Shown: positions 53,477 to 62,832, numbered from the stretch's first letter. The stretch is DNA of 64,000 nucleotides from Cohnella terricola (GCF_007786475.1 NZ_VNJJ01000002.1:310001-374000), one strand, 5' to 3'. Notes: generated by a model from the sequence alone, not told the origin. Translations and numbers: made by a program.

Positions 53477-54271
53477 TCAACCCCCTTGCACGAACAGCCG
53501 GCGGCGCGCCGCTCGCCAGACGAGCATAATCGGAATGATCAGTACGACCGTCCAAGCCACCTGCACGAGCAGCGCGTTCCATACGTCTGCTCCTTCTATA
53601 CGCCCCGTGAACACAGACCCCGGCAAATATGTGATCGCCTGGAACGGCAGCCAGTTCAGCACCGATATTGCCCAACCAGGGAAAAACGCGATCGGAACGA
53701 CGACGCCCGACAACAGGTCGACCATAATTCTTTTCATCGTCATCAGCCCCTGGTTGTTCTCGAAGAAAAACGCGCCCAGCCCGGTCAGGATATTCAACTG
53801 CGAATTGATCAGAAAGCTGAACCAGATCATCACGAAAAAGACGATCCACTGCATCGGGTCCTTCGGCAGCTCGATCGGGAAAATGAATGATACGACGATC
53901 ATCCCCGGCACCATGAACAGAAGCAGACGGAACAGTCCCTCTCCGAATCCTTGCATCATTTTCACGAACAGGTAGGAATACGGACGGATAATCTGAATCG
54001 CCACGCTGCCATCGACGATCTCGTTCGAAATCTCGCGGTCCAGATTGTTGAAATAAAACGCCCGCGCCATCCACGATACGGCGACGTATGTGGACATCTG
54101 GATAACCGTGAACCCTTGCAGCGTCTCCGCTTCTCCGAAGATCGCTTTCCACAGAAAATAATAAGCCCCAATGTTAATGGCGTAGATCACGATGCCGCTG
54201 TAATAATTCACCCGATAAGCGAGCATCATCAGAAACCGAATGCGGACGAAATCCAAGTACATGCTTATCAT
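53477..54271 (-). CDS. ABC-2 type exporter permease (COG4587-like)
   Basis: A 264-residue permease with six helices, N-terminal RIRFLMMLAYRVNYYSGIVI and the segment REISNEIVDGSVAIQIIRPY that mirrors the equivalent loop of the partner permease. Its ATG overlaps the ATPase stop codon by four bases. Confidence 0.88.
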   Translation of the reverse strand: MISMYLDFVRIRFLMMLAYRVNYYSGIVIYAINIGAYYFLWKAIFGEAETLQGFTVIQMSTYVAVSWMARAFYFNNLDREISNEIVDGSVAIQIIRPYSYLFVKMMQGFGEGLFRLLLFMVPGMIVVSFIFPIELPKDPMQWIVFFVMIWFSFLINSQLNILTGLGAFFFENNQGLMTMKRIMVDLLSGVVVPIAFFPGWAISVLNWLPFQAITYLPGSVFTGRIEGADVWNALLVQVAWTVVLIIPIMLVWRAARRRLFVQGG

Positions 54272-55347
54272 CGTTCGCCCGCTCCCGCCTTCGCCGGCTC
54301 TTTCTCCGAAGCGTTATCATCGGATAGAGCAGACAAATCCCTCGGCGCCTCCGCGCTGCCCGACTGGTAGATCTCCCGCACGATCTCGTCGGTATTCGTC
54401 TCGAAAATCTTAATATCGCTGATCTCCTTCTGGCCAACCACGCGGGAGAGCACGTCCGACACGTTCATCTCGCGGGGAATCCACACCTTCGCGGTGACGT
54501 CATTCTCAAGCGACCAACGAACGGCCATATCCCCGGTATACGCCGACACCGCGGCAAGCGACACCGGATCGGTGAACTGGAATTGCACTTCCCGTCCTTT
54601 GCCCCACCGGGACTTCAGTTCTTCAAGACCTCCGTCGTAGATAATCCGGCCGTCGTCCAGCATAATGACCCGGGAGCAGAGCGCCTCGATGTCCTGCAAG
54701 TCGTGCGTCGTCAATAGAATCGTCGTGCCTTGCTCCTTGTTCAACCTTTTCAGAAACTCGCGAATCTCCGTCTTCACCACGATATCGAGACCGATCGTCG
54801 GCTCGTCCAGAAACAAGATGGACGGATTGTGCAGCAGCGCCGCCACGAGCTCGCAGCGCATCCGCTGCCCGAGACTCAGCTTCCGAACGGGGCGATTGAG
54901 CAGATCCTGCAGTTGCAGCGTCTCCACCAGCTCGTCCAAGCGCGCGCGAAAGTCCGCTTCCCCCACCCGGTATACTTTTCTGAGCAACTGGAACGATTCG
55001 ATGACGCCAATATCCCACCAGAGCTGGCTTCTCTGACCGAACACGACACCGATGCCTTGCACGAATTTTTCTCTGTCCTTATAAGGAACGAAACCGTTCA
55101 CGACCAGCTTGCCCGAAGTCGGCACGAGGATGCCTGTCAGCATCTTGATCGTCGTCGATTTGCCCGCGCCGTTCTCCCCGATATATCCGCATATTTCGCC
55201 TTGCGGAATCTGGAAGCTGATATCTTTAACCGCTGCCACCTCGGTATGCTCCCGCTTGAACAAATCCTTTAGAGCGCCCTTGAGGCCTTCGCGGTTTTTC
55301 TGTACTTTGAACTGCTTGCGCAGATCATGAACATCTATGGCTAACAT
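54268..55347 (-). CDS. ABC exporter ATP-binding protein (COG4586-like)
   Basis: A 359-residue ATPase with Walker A YIGENGAGKSTTIKML, signature LSLGQRMRCELVAAL, Walker B ILFLDEPTIGLD and H-loop TTHDLQDIEAL. The linker GQRSQLWWDIGVIESFQLLR is characteristic of this exporter class. First gene of the three-gene operon; divergent from the LCP gene at 55476. Confidence 0.93.
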   Translation of the reverse strand: MLAIDVHDLRKQFKVQKNREGLKGALKDLFKREHTEVAAVKDISFQIPQGEICGYIGENGAGKSTTIKMLTGILVPTSGKLVVNGFVPYKDREKFVQGIGVVFGQRSQLWWDIGVIESFQLLRKVYRVGEADFRARLDELVETLQLQDLLNRPVRKLSLGQRMRCELVAALLHNPSILFLDEPTIGLDIVVKTEIREFLKRLNKEQGTTILLTTHDLQDIEALCSRVIMLDDGRIIYDGGLEELKSRWGKGREVQFQFTDPVSLAAVSAYTGDMAVRWSLENDVTAKVWIPREMNVSDVLSRVVGQKEISDIKIFETNTDEIVREIYQSGSAEAPRDLSALSDDNASEKEPAKAGAGER

Positions 55348-55475
55348 GTGAACCTCCTGTGATCAAGTCGAGTTCATTAGGGCTTGCCGGCCTGGACATA
55401 TCCCCTCTAACTTGCGTATTTGATGGCCTAAACTTTATAATTTTAACATACTGCTTACCGAGAGGACATAGAGCA

Positions 55476-56486
55476 ATGCGCAAAAAGTGGAAGGTTACGC
55501 TAACGATCATACTGAGCCTGGTCTTTATTATTTTGTGTTTCGTCGGATGGTGGATCTGGTCCAATTATAACGAGCTCTCCCACGCCAAGAAGTCGAAGGA
55601 AGAGTCCCGGTTCGGCCATTTCGAGGAAAAGCAGGAGTACAAGCCGCCGGAATGGGAAGGCTCCGAACGGGTGAACGTTCTGCTGATGGGCGGAGACGAG
55701 AGAGGGCTGCGGAAAGGCGAAGTCGCCCGTTCCGACTCCATGCTGATCGCGTCTTTCGATCCCGTGAGCAAAAAAATCCATCTGTTCTCCGTCCTTCGCG
55801 ACACGCACGTCGAGATTCCAGGGTACAAGGATAACCGCGTTAACGTGGCGATTACGCTCGGAGGTCCGGAGCTGGCGATGAAGACGATCGGCAATCTGAC
55901 CGGACTGGATATCCAATATTACGTATACGCAGATTTTCAAGGGTTCATCCAACTGGTTGACGCGCTCGGCGGCGTGGATTTCTACGTAGAGAAGGATATG
56001 AAATATACGGACGCTGCGGACGGGCACAAATTCGATATCGATCTGAAAAAGGGCCAGCAGCATCTCGACGGCGACAAGGCGCTGCAGTACGTCCGCTTCC
56101 GGCACGACAAGATGTCGGATTTCACCCGCACCGAACGGCAGCGCGACTTCTTGGCAGCCGTCGCTGGCAAGCTGAAGAACGGGTGGAACCTGATCAAACT
56201 GCCGGAAATTCTCGAAGAGGTCATTCCGTTCGTGGAAACGAACATGTCAGCAGGGGACATGTTAAAGCTCGCGAGTCTTGGTTATAAATCCCACCAGGCG
56301 GGTTCCTCCCAGCTTCCACCGATGGATCTCGTCTTTGACGAGAAGGTGGGCGGCTCGGCCATGCTGGGCATACGCAACCGCGACGCGCTCAAAGGCTATA
56401 TTCAAGAAGTGCTGGGCAAGGATGAGACGATGGAATCCCCGGAGCCTTCGCCTTCCTCGAGCGCTGGGGCGGGCACGAAGAAGTAA
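55476..56486 (+). CDS. LytR-CpsA-Psr (LCP) family cell-wall polymer ligase
   Basis: A 336-residue type II membrane protein: helix VTLTIILSLVFIILCFVGWW at residues 6-27, then the LCP domain with VNVLLMGGDERG, RSDSMLIASFDPVSKKIHLF, SVLRDTHVEIPG, VDALGGVDFYVEKDMKYTDA and YVRFRHDKMSDFTRTERQRD. It is the second LCP paralog in the window (the other is at 12969-14036). The C-terminus is a Ser/Pro-rich tail. ATG follows AGAGGACATAGAGCA. hemL begins 36 bases downstream. Confidence 0.93.
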   Translation: MRKKWKVTLTIILSLVFIILCFVGWWIWSNYNELSHAKKSKEESRFGHFEEKQEYKPPEWEGSERVNVLLMGGDERGLRKGEVARSDSMLIASFDPVSKKIHLFSVLRDTHVEIPGYKDNRVNVAITLGGPELAMKTIGNLTGLDIQYYVYADFQGFIQLVDALGGVDFYVEKDMKYTDAADGHKFDIDLKKGQQHLDGDKALQYVRFRHDKMSDFTRTERQRDFLAAVAGKLKNGWNLIKLPEILEEVIPFVETNMSAGDMLKLASLGYKSHQAGSSQLPPMDLVFDEKVGGSAMLGIRNRDALKGYIQEVLGKDETMESPEPSPSSSAGAGTKK

Positions 56487-56522
56487 GGGGTTAGAAATAT
56501 CGTGGGTGGAGGGTTACGCAAA

Positions 56523-57842
56523 ATGAATCCAAGATTACGTTCAGCGCGACTGTACGAGGAAGCACAGCAGCATATCGTCGGAGGGGTCAACAGCCCCTCC
56601 CGTTCTTTCAAAGCCGTCGGAGGAGGCGCCCCCGTGTTCATGGAACGCGCGGAGGGCGCTTATTTCTGGGACGTCGACGGCAACAAATATATCGATTACT
56701 TGGCCGCGTTCGGTCCGATCATAACGGGACACGCCCATCCTCGGGTTACTGAGGCGATCGTGCGGGCGGCGCAGAACGGGACGCTCTACGGTACCGCGAC
56801 GGAACACGAGATCCGGCTGGCGCAGGCGCTGAAGGAAGCTATTCCGTCGATGGATAAAGTACGCTTCGTCAATTCCGGCACGGAAGCGGTCATGACGACG
56901 ATCCGCGTCGCCCGGGCGTTCACCGGACGGAACAAGATCATCAAGTTCGCCGGCTGTTACCACGGGCATGCCGATCTTGTTCTCGTCGCCGCTGGCTCCG
57001 GCCCGTCGACGCTCGGCATTCCCGACAGCGCGGGTATTCCGCCGAGCATCGCGAGTGAAGTCATTACCGTACCGTTCAACGAATTGGATGGGCTGCGCGC
57101 CGCGCTTGAGCAATGGGGCGACCAGGTCGCGGCCGTCATGGTCGAGCCAATCGTCGGCAATTTCGGCATGGTGATGCCGAAGCCTGGTTTCCTGGAGGGA
57201 CTGTGCAAAATGGCCCGCGAGGCGGGCGCGCTCGTCATCTACGACGAGGTTATCAGCGCGTTCCGCTTCCATTACGGCTCGGCGCAGACATTCTCCGCTT
57301 TCCCGGATCAGGACGCGGTCCGTCCGGATCTGACCGCCCTTGGCAAGATCATCGGCGGCGGACTGCCGATCGGCGCCTACGGCGGACGCGCCGATCTGAT
57401 GGAAATGATCGCGCCGCTTGGTCCCGCATATCAGGCTGGCACGATGGCCGGCAATCCGGCGTCGGTGCTGGCCGGCATCGCCTGCCTGGAAGTGCTGCGC
57501 GAGCCGGGCATCTACGACCGCATGGAAGCGCAGGCCACCCGGCTATGCGAAGGCCTGCAGGCTTCGGCGGACAAGCATGGCGTGCCGCTGACGATCAACC
57601 GGATCGTCGGGGCGTTCTCCACGCATTTCTGCGCCGGTCCGGTCACGAACTACGAAGAGGCGCAACACTCCGACGGCGAGCTGTTCGGCCACTTCTTCCG
57701 CTGCATGCTGGAACGCGGCGTCTATCTGGCTCCGTCCAAGTACGAGGCGTGGTTCCTGACGACGGCGCATACCGAAGCCGATATCGACGCAACGCTGGCC
57801 GCTGCGGAGGATTCGTTCCGCGAGATGGCGGCGGATCGTTAG
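56523..57842 (+). CDS. hemL: Glutamate-1-semialdehyde 2,1-aminomutase
   Basis: A 439-residue PLP-dependent enzyme making 5-aminolevulinate for heme. Signatures: [69 protein letters not shown], and the PLP lysine in [20 protein letters not shown] near residue 276. No other heme genes are nearby, so this is probably the stand-alone second copy (GsaB type) rather than the hem-operon copy. ATG follows GGAGGG. Confidence 0.94.
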   Translation: MNPRLRSARLYEEAQQHIVGGVNSPSRSFKAVGGGAPVFMERAEGAYFWDVDGNKYIDYLAAFGPIITGHAHPRVTEAIVRAAQNGTLYGTATEHEIRLAQALKEAIPSMDKVRFVNSGTEAVMTTIRVARAFTGRNKIIKFAGCYHGHADLVLVAAGSGPSTLGIPDSAGIPPSIASEVITVPFNELDGLRAALEQWGDQVAAVMVEPIVGNFGMVMPKPGFLEGLCKMAREAGALVIYDEVISAFRFHYGSAQTFSAFPDQDAVRPDLTALGKIIGGGLPIGAYGGRADLMEMIAPLGPAYQAGTMAGNPASVLAGIACLEVLREPGIYDRMEAQATRLCEGLQASADKHGVPLTINRIVGAFSTHFCAGPVTNYEEAQHSDGELFGHFFRCMLERGVYLAPSKYEAWFLTTAHTEADIDATLAAAEDSFREMAADR

Positions 57843-57900
57843 TGTGGTGTGGTATGACCCATGCCCTTATGGCTATGCCCTAATGTCTGTGCTCTCATGG

Positions 57901-58084
57901 CTAACGGACGCCAGCGCCGCTATGTCTCCGAAATTGGCGTTTTCTGAAATCTAGCGGACACCAGGGACCTTATTATCCTCGATAAGCACAATTTCGGCCT
58001 TATTCGAGCGATTAGCGGCTGCTGCGTCCGTTAGAATTTCATTCGGCGGAGAATCGAGCAATTAACGGCTGTCATGTCCGTTAG
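57901..58084. repeat. 184-bp palindromic intergenic element, copy 2
   Basis: It begins CTAACGGACG and ends TCCGTTAG. It is almost identical to copy 3 (58269-58451) through the central 120 bases. Submotifs at 57901 and 57951 are direct; those at 58012 and 58062 are inverted. Spacing within each pair is 50 bases. It follows hemL and may act as its 3' end. Confidence 0.9.
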
Positions 58085-58268
58085 AGTGTTACAATCGGTG
58101 CCATGTCCGCGCCAACACTACGAATCAGCACAGTCGTGCACATCTAGTTACTCTCCTCGCCCAACGTTTCTACGAACCGCTACCGTCTCAGAGACTAATT
58201 GGCTATCCCATGTTACGTTTCTGCTATTCAGCACCGTTGTGCGCACCTAGTTACTCCCGCTCTTCTGG

Positions 58269-58451
58269 CTAACGGACGTCAGCGCCGCTATTTCTCCGAA
58301 ATCGGCGTTTTCCGAAATCTAGCGGACACCAGGGACCTTATTATCCTCGATAAGCACAATTTCGGCCTTATTCGAGCGATTAGCGGCTGCTGCGTCCGTT
58401 AGAATTTCATTCGGCGGACAATCGGGCAATAGGTGCCGTCAGATCCGTTAG
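58269..58451. repeat. 184-bp palindromic intergenic element, copy 3
   Basis: 183 bases with the same ends and centre as copy 2, in the same orientation. The 184 bases between the two copies include a short direct repeat (CAGCAC.GT.GTGC.CA.CTAG at about 58118 and 58218). The gap 57843-58545 holds no gene. Confidence 0.9.
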
Positions 58452-58496
58452 CTCGGGTGAGGTGAATTGATCATCGCCCACGCTGGGCATACAAGA

Positions 58497-58532
58497 AAAG
58501 GAGCTAGCACACACAAGTGCTTAGCTCCTTTT
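58497..58532. terminator. Terminator of the WG-repeat gene
   Basis: AAAAGGAGCTAGCAC and GTGCTTAGCTCCTTTT form a long stem with T-runs on both sides, 13 bases after the stop codon. Confidence 0.9.
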
Positions 58533-58545
58533 CTTTCAACTATTC

Positions 58546-59967
58546 TTATTTGGAAGCGGCCTTATCGGCTTCCGGAGAGGCCGCGCTTTCCTCCGCAGCA
58601 GGGACCGTCGCATTAGCGACAGCGTTCCCCTTCACGTCGATCAGCTTCGCTTCCGTATCAATCCAGACGCGCGCCAGGCCGCTCCGGAACGCTTCGGCCG
58701 AATCGTACCGAGCCGGAATAACGACTTTTCCTTTTTTGTCGATATAGCCGTACTTGCCGCCTTCCTCGAAGTATGCCAAGCCGTCATGGAAATCACCGAC
58801 GTCCTTGTACTTCGTTGTCAGCACTTTCTCGCCCTTCCGGTTCACGTAGGAGAATACTCCGTCATCCGCTACTGCGGCGAGCCCTTCGCTGAACGAGAAG
58901 CCCTGGGCGTATGCTGCCGGAATCGCCAGCTCCCCTTTGGCATTTACGTAACCGAAAGAACCTTCTCCGTTCTCCCCCTCCGCTTGAACGAGACCCAAGC
59001 CGTCGCTGAAGTCGAACGCGTGCTGGTAGATCGCCGGAATGACGACTTTACCCGTCCGATCGATGTAGCCGTATTTGCCTTCGATCTGAACGGCCGCCAA
59101 GCCCCCGGAGAAGTAAAAAGCGTCTTCGAATTTCGGCGGAACGACTTCCTTGCCCGAATGGTCGATGTACCCGAACAGCTCTCCTTTGCGTACGAGAGCC
59201 AAACCTTCGGAAAAGTCGAACAACTCGTCGTACTCGGGGCTTAGTATCGTTTTACCCGTCGGGTCGATATAAGAAGACTTATCGTTCAGTTCGACTAAAG
59301 CCAAGCCGTCCGAGAAATCAAAGGCTTGGTCGTACTGCAGCGGGATTACCGCTTTGCCCGCGTAATCGACGTAGCCGAATTTGCCGTTTTTGCTCACGAT
59401 CGCCCGGTCTTCGCTGAATCCGTTCGTCTCGTCGTATTTCGCCGCGATAACCGGCTCGCCGAATACGTTAACGAACCCTTGCTTGCCGTTGCTCTCGTAG
59501 GGGCTTAGTCTCGGAGTAATGCGGACCGTTGAAGTCGCGCCGTCCCAGATGACCGAGGCACCGAACAGTTCGCCCGTGGCGCGGGCCGGCACCCACAGCT
59601 GGCCGTCCTTCCATACGGCGGCTTCACGCAGCGGCGTTTGCGCCCCGTTTACGGTCGCCGTCTTGGCATCGGCGACGAGAACGATCGTGCGTGTGCCTTG
59701 CGACAAGATTGTTGCCTGGGTCGATTGATCCCATTTCAGCGTCGCGCCGATGGAGGACGCGAAAGTTTTGGCAGGAACGTAGGTCGTTCCCTTGATCGTG
59801 GCTGTTTTCAGCCCGGCTTGCGCAAGGCCGTCCACGGAAACGGCAGGGTTTACCGCCGCATTAGCGGACGGCGTGTAGCCGAAGGTCAAGATTTGAGCGG
59901 CCGCGAGTGCGGTTGCCGCAGCGAACATTCCTTTACGGAATGCAGGACGCGAAAGAGGTTTGGACAT
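58546..59967 (-). CDS. Exported WG-repeat protein with stalk (copper amine oxidase N) domain
   Basis: A 473-residue secreted protein. Signal peptide about residues 1-38 ending ANAA. Residues about 40-155 form a copper_amine_oxidN/stalk domain (TYVPAKTFASSIGATLKWDQ, LWVPARATGELFGASVIWDG). From about 160 to 445 there are about nine WG repeats of 30-33 residues (KYGYIDRTGKVVIPAIYQHA, FDFSDGLGLVQ). The tail is Ala/Glu/Ser-rich. This is a cell-surface beta-repeat protein; the partner is unknown. It is monocistronic. Confidence 0.88.
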   Translation of the reverse strand: MSKPLSRPAFRKGMFAAATALAAAQILTFGYTPSANAAVNPAVSVDGLAQAGLKTATIKGTTYVPAKTFASSIGATLKWDQSTQATILSQGTRTIVLVADAKTATVNGAQTPLREAAVWKDGQLWVPARATGELFGASVIWDGATSTVRITPRLSPYESNGKQGFVNVFGEPVIAAKYDETNGFSEDRAIVSKNGKFGYVDYAGKAVIPLQYDQAFDFSDGLALVELNDKSSYIDPTGKTILSPEYDELFDFSEGLALVRKGELFGYIDHSGKEVVPPKFEDAFYFSGGLAAVQIEGKYGYIDRTGKVVIPAIYQHAFDFSDGLGLVQAEGENGEGSFGYVNAKGELAIPAAYAQGFSFSEGLAAVADDGVFSYVNRKGEKVLTTKYKDVGDFHDGLAYFEEGGKYGYIDKKGKVVIPARYDSAEAFRSGLARVWIDTEAKLIDVKGNAVANATVPAAEESAASPEADKAASK

Positions 59968-60026
59968 GGGACATTTCTCCTCGTTTCAATGGGGATATAT
60001 AAAGATCATTTTTTTGCGCAAGCGGC

Positions 60027-61052
60027 TTACTTTTTCACATAGATTTGGTCGAACGTTCCTTTGTCCGCGAAATGCTCGGCTTGCGCTTTATCCCAGCCGC
60101 CGAATTCGTCGATCGTGATCAGGTTAAGAGTCGGGAAATTTTTCTCAAACTCCTTGGCGACTTTGGCATTAATCGGACGGTAAAAGTTTTTCGCCGCGAT
60201 TCGTTGACCTTCTTCCGTGTACAGATAATCCAGATAAGCGGTCGCGACTTGGCGCGTGTCGTGTTTGTTGACGTTTTTCGTAACGACAGCGACGGTCGGC
60301 TCGGCCAGAATACTCAAGGAAGGCGTCACGATCTCGAACTTGTCGCCGTACTCCTTCTTCGCCAAATAAGCTTCGTTCTCCCACGCGATCAGAACGTCTC
60401 CGATTCCTTTTTCGATGAACGTATTCGTCGATCCACGAGCACCTGTATCAAGCACCGGTACGTTCTCGAACAGCTTCTTCACGAACTCCTTCGCCTTGTC
60501 TTGGCTGTTGTTGTTATGCTTCAGCGCATAGCCCCACGCCGCCAAGTAGTTCCAACGTGCGCCGCCGGACGTTTTCGGATTTGGTGTGATGACTCCGACG
60601 TCAGATTTGATCAGATCGTCCCAGTCCTTGATCTTCTTCGGATTGCCTTTGCGTACGAGGAACACGATCGTCGATTTGTAAGGGGCGCTGTTATTCGCCA
60701 AGCGCTTCTGCCAGCCTTTGGCGATCAGGCCTTTATTCTCGATAGCCGTTACATCGTACTCGAGCGCTAGTGTGACGACGTCCGCCTCGAGACCGTCGAT
60801 GACGGAGCGAGCCTGTGCGCCAGAACCGCCGTGGGATTGCTTGATGTTGACCTTTTGGCCGGTTTTCTTCTCCCAATACTTCGCGAAGGCCGTGTTGTAT
60901 TCCGCGTACAATTCGCGGGTCGGATCATAGGAAACGTTAAGCAGGTTAACCGATTTCTTTTCCGATTTCTTGGTGACGGCTCCGAAAACGGTAGACGTCG
61001 AAAGCACGAAAGCCAATGCGGTAAGCAAAATCAGACGAAATGATTTTTTCAT
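60027..61052 (-). CDS. sbp: Sulfate/thiosulfate ABC transporter substrate-binding protein
   Basis: A 341-residue exported protein of the Sbp/CysP family. Signal peptide about residues 1-24 ([18 protein letters not shown]). Family motifs: [72 protein letters not shown] and [20 protein letters not shown]. It binds sulfate outside the membrane. No CysT/CysW/CysA genes are in the window. Divergent from a second Sbp paralog at 61341. AAGGAGAG precedes the ATG. Confidence 0.93.
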   Translation of the reverse strand: MKKSFRLILLTALAFVLSTSTVFGAVTKKSEKKSVNLLNVSYDPTRELYAEYNTAFAKYWEKKTGQKVNIKQSHGGSGAQARSVIDGLEADVVTLALEYDVTAIENKGLIAKGWQKRLANNSAPYKSTIVFLVRKGNPKKIKDWDDLIKSDVGVITPNPKTSGGARWNYLAAWGYALKHNNNSQDKAKEFVKKLFENVPVLDTGARGSTNTFIEKGIGDVLIAWENEAYLAKKEYGDKFEIVTPSLSILAEPTVAVVTKNVNKHDTRQVATAYLDYLYTEEGQRIAAKNFYRPINAKVAKEFEKNFPTLNLITIDEFGGWDKAQAEHFADKGTFDQIYVKK

Positions 61053-61099
61053 GCGGATAACTCTCCTTTTAATGGTGGAATAAGAGCATAAACGCGAAA

Positions 61100-61164
61100 G
61101 ACTCCGACACTGCAAAACCGACAGCCCTGCAAAACAGGCCATACAGAATGCAATGTTCGGAGTC
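61100..61164 (-). promoter_or_regulatory. Nested stem-loop in the sbp 5' leader
   Basis: Minus-strand GACTCCGAACATTGCA pairs with TGCAGTGTCGGAGTC around an inner GGCCTG/CAGGGC hairpin. It lies between the predicted start of transcription (about 61205) and the sbp start codon. The 3' side has only TTTCGCG, so it is a weak terminator at best; it may be a leader control element or stabiliser. No known riboswitch pattern was recognised. Confidence 0.5.
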
Positions 61165-61212
61165 CTCCGGTTTACCGGTCGGTTCCATGACGTGATCCAA
61201 TTGGATAATGCC

Positions 61213-61242
61213 ATCATATTCCAGACTATTCCTAGTTGTCAA
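61213..61242 (-). promoter_or_regulatory. Promoter of sbp (minus strand)
   Basis: -35 TTGACA (61237-61242), 18-base spacer, -10 TATGAT (61213-61218). Confidence 0.7.
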
Positions 61243-61256
61243 CTATGAATTAATGA

Positions 61257-61286
61257 TTGACATCAAATGGATTGTGTTGCTACAAT
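61257..61286 (+). promoter_or_regulatory. Promoter of the second Sbp-like gene (plus strand)
   Basis: -35 TTGACA (61257-61262), 18-base spacer, -10 TACAAT (61281-61286). The two divergent -35 elements are only 14 bases apart. Confidence 0.75.
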
Positions 61287-61304
61287 CTTTTCAAAATATC
61301 CAAT

Positions 61305-61320
61305 AATTCCTATTGGAATT
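61305..61320. promoter_or_regulatory. Palindrome AATTCC-TATT-GGAATT, candidate operator
   Basis: A perfect 6-bp inverted repeat with a 4-base centre lies in the leader just after the plus-strand start site and ends 20 bases before the start codon. Related TATTCC/GGAATA words occur at 61218-61232 by the other promoter. A sulfur regulator such as CymR is a plausible binder; this is inference. Confidence 0.45.
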
Positions 61321-61340
61321 CAATCGAGAGGGGATCAACC

Positions 61341-62429
61341 ATGTTTAAGAACATACACCGGAGGCGTCGTTCCGCCCTATCCGGAATTGTGCTCGCACTG
61401 GCAGCGTTGACGATTACGGCTTGTTCGGGCTCGGACTCGGACAACAAGCAAACTGCAGCCGAAGCTGAGGCAGCCGTGCAATCCGATTACTCCAAACCCG
61501 TGCACCTCGTAAGCGCGACATCAACTGGAACAGCGGCCGTATTAGAAGACATCAATGCCGCGTTCATCGCTAATTGGAAAGAGCGCACCGGCCAAACGGT
61601 GACGATCGAGCAAATCTCCGGGACCTCCGGAGCGCAGAAGGACGCCATCATCGGCAGCAGCCTAAAAGCCGATATCGCTATACTAGGCGTAGGAATCGAT
61701 ATCGACGCGATCCAAACCGGGGGATTGGTTAAAGAAGGCTGGCAACAGCGTTACGACTTCAACAGCTCCCCGTTTTCGACCGCCGTCGCGTTCGTCGTAC
61801 GCGCCGGAAATCCGAAAGGCATTGCCGAATGGGAAGATCTGCTGCAAGGCGACGCCAAGATCGTTACGGCTAATCCGGCGACGGACTCCGACGCGCGTTG
61901 GTATTACGCGGCGCCGTGGGCTTATTCGCTGAATCGGCAGGCCGACGATACCGCCGCGGCCAAAGCGGCGGTCGCCAGCTTCCATGAGCGGGTGAGCAAG
62001 CTGGCGAAAGACGACGCGGAAGCCGAAGGCGTATTCCTCGGCGGCGAAGGCGACGTCTGGGTAACGACGGAGAGCAACGCGCTGCGGGTAGCTGGTACGT
62101 CGGGCAAAGGCAAAGTCGAGGTGATCGTGCCGTCCGTTACGTTGTCGGTGGAGCCGATCGTCTCCGCCATCGACGCCAACGCAGACGCCGACGGCTCGCG
62201 CGAGGTCGCGAATGCGTATGCCGATTATCTGTTCACGGGCGATGCGCAGACGATCGCGGCCAAACACGGCTTCCGCCCTCGCTTCGCTTCCGTAGCCGAA
62301 GAGTTCGCGGATGTGTTCTCTTCCGATGTTACCTTGCTCACGGTCGATGACAACTTGACCGGTTGGGAGGATCTGCAGCAGGCGCTGTTCGCGGAGGACG
62401 GCGTGTTCGCGGGACTTCCGAGCAAGTAA
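61341..62429 (+). CDS. Sulfate-binding-like lipoprotein, divergent Sbp paralog
   Basis: A 362-residue lipoprotein: signal peptide with lipobox ALTITAC (Cys about 27), acidic linker, then an Sbp/CysP-type domain (VHLVSATSTGTAAVLEDINA, EQISGTSGAQKDAIIGSSLK, NPATDSDARWYYAAPWAYSL, GEGDVWVTTESNALRVAG). It keeps the fold but differs in binding-loop residues: IAWENEA in the other protein is WVTTESNA here, and SHGGSGAQ is ISGTSGAQ. It may therefore bind a different oxyanion. GAGAGGGGATCAACC precedes the ATG. Confidence 0.85.
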   Translation: MFKNIHRRRRSALSGIVLALAALTITACSGSDSDNKQTAAEAEAAVQSDYSKPVHLVSATSTGTAAVLEDINAAFIANWKERTGQTVTIEQISGTSGAQKDAIIGSSLKADIAILGVGIDIDAIQTGGLVKEGWQQRYDFNSSPFSTAVAFVVRAGNPKGIAEWEDLLQGDAKIVTANPATDSDARWYYAAPWAYSLNRQADDTAAAKAAVASFHERVSKLAKDDAEAEGVFLGGEGDVWVTTESNALRVAGTSGKGKVEVIVPSVTLSVEPIVSAIDANADADGSREVANAYADYLFTGDAQTIAAKHGFRPRFASVAEEFADVFSSDVTLLTVDDNLTGWEDLQQALFAEDGVFAGLPSK

Positions 62430-62472
62430 AAAAGCGCGGTCACCGGCTAATTACCGGGACCGCGCTTTTTTA
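62427..62472. terminator. Terminator of the second Sbp-like gene
   Basis: AAAAAGCGCGGTC and GACCGCGCTTTTT form the stem, starting at the stop codon. Confidence 0.9.
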
Positions 62473-62818
62473 GGTTCCGCCTCCGTCTCCCGTCTTCCAA
62501 TTCGGTTTCGCCTGACTACATCCTCCCGAACCTCCATTTCCCGCCGTCCAATTCGGTTTCGCCTGACTACATCCTCCCGAACCTCCATTTCCCGCCGTCC
62601 AATTCGGTTTCGCCTGACTACATCCTCCCGAACCTCCGTCTCCCGCCGTCCAATTCGGTTTCATCTAACTGCGCACTCCAAAAACTCTGTTTTGCGAGAT
62701 CTAATTCGGTTTCGCCTGACTGCATTCTCCGAACCTCCATTTCCCGCCGTCCAATTCGGTTTCGCCTGACTACATCCTCCCGAACCTCCGTCACCCGCCG
62801 TCCAATTCGGTTTCGCCG
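62473..62818. repeat. 51-bp tandem minisatellite, about 7 copies
   Basis: The unit starting TCCAATTCGG repeats at 62496, 62547, 62598 and 62649 (51 bases each), then two diverged or shortened copies, a further full copy and a partial one ending near 62818. Sequence is unlike the arrays at 5.4 and 32.7 kb. On the minus strand the unit reads as 17 residues (KPNWTAGNGGSGGCSQA), with no convincing ribosome site for a protein. Confidence 0.92.
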
Positions 62819-62832
62819 AACTAAGCAAACAA

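Noticed and set aside
57113-57883. 256-codon frame overlapping hemL in another frame
   Set aside because: An arginine/glycine-rich shadow of the GC-rich hemL coding sequence.
62470-62664. Minus-strand frame with KPNWTAGNGGSGGCSQA repeats
   Set aside because: It lies entirely in the 51-bp minisatellite, starts without a ribosome site and diverges into non-frame copies further right; kept as a DNA repeat.
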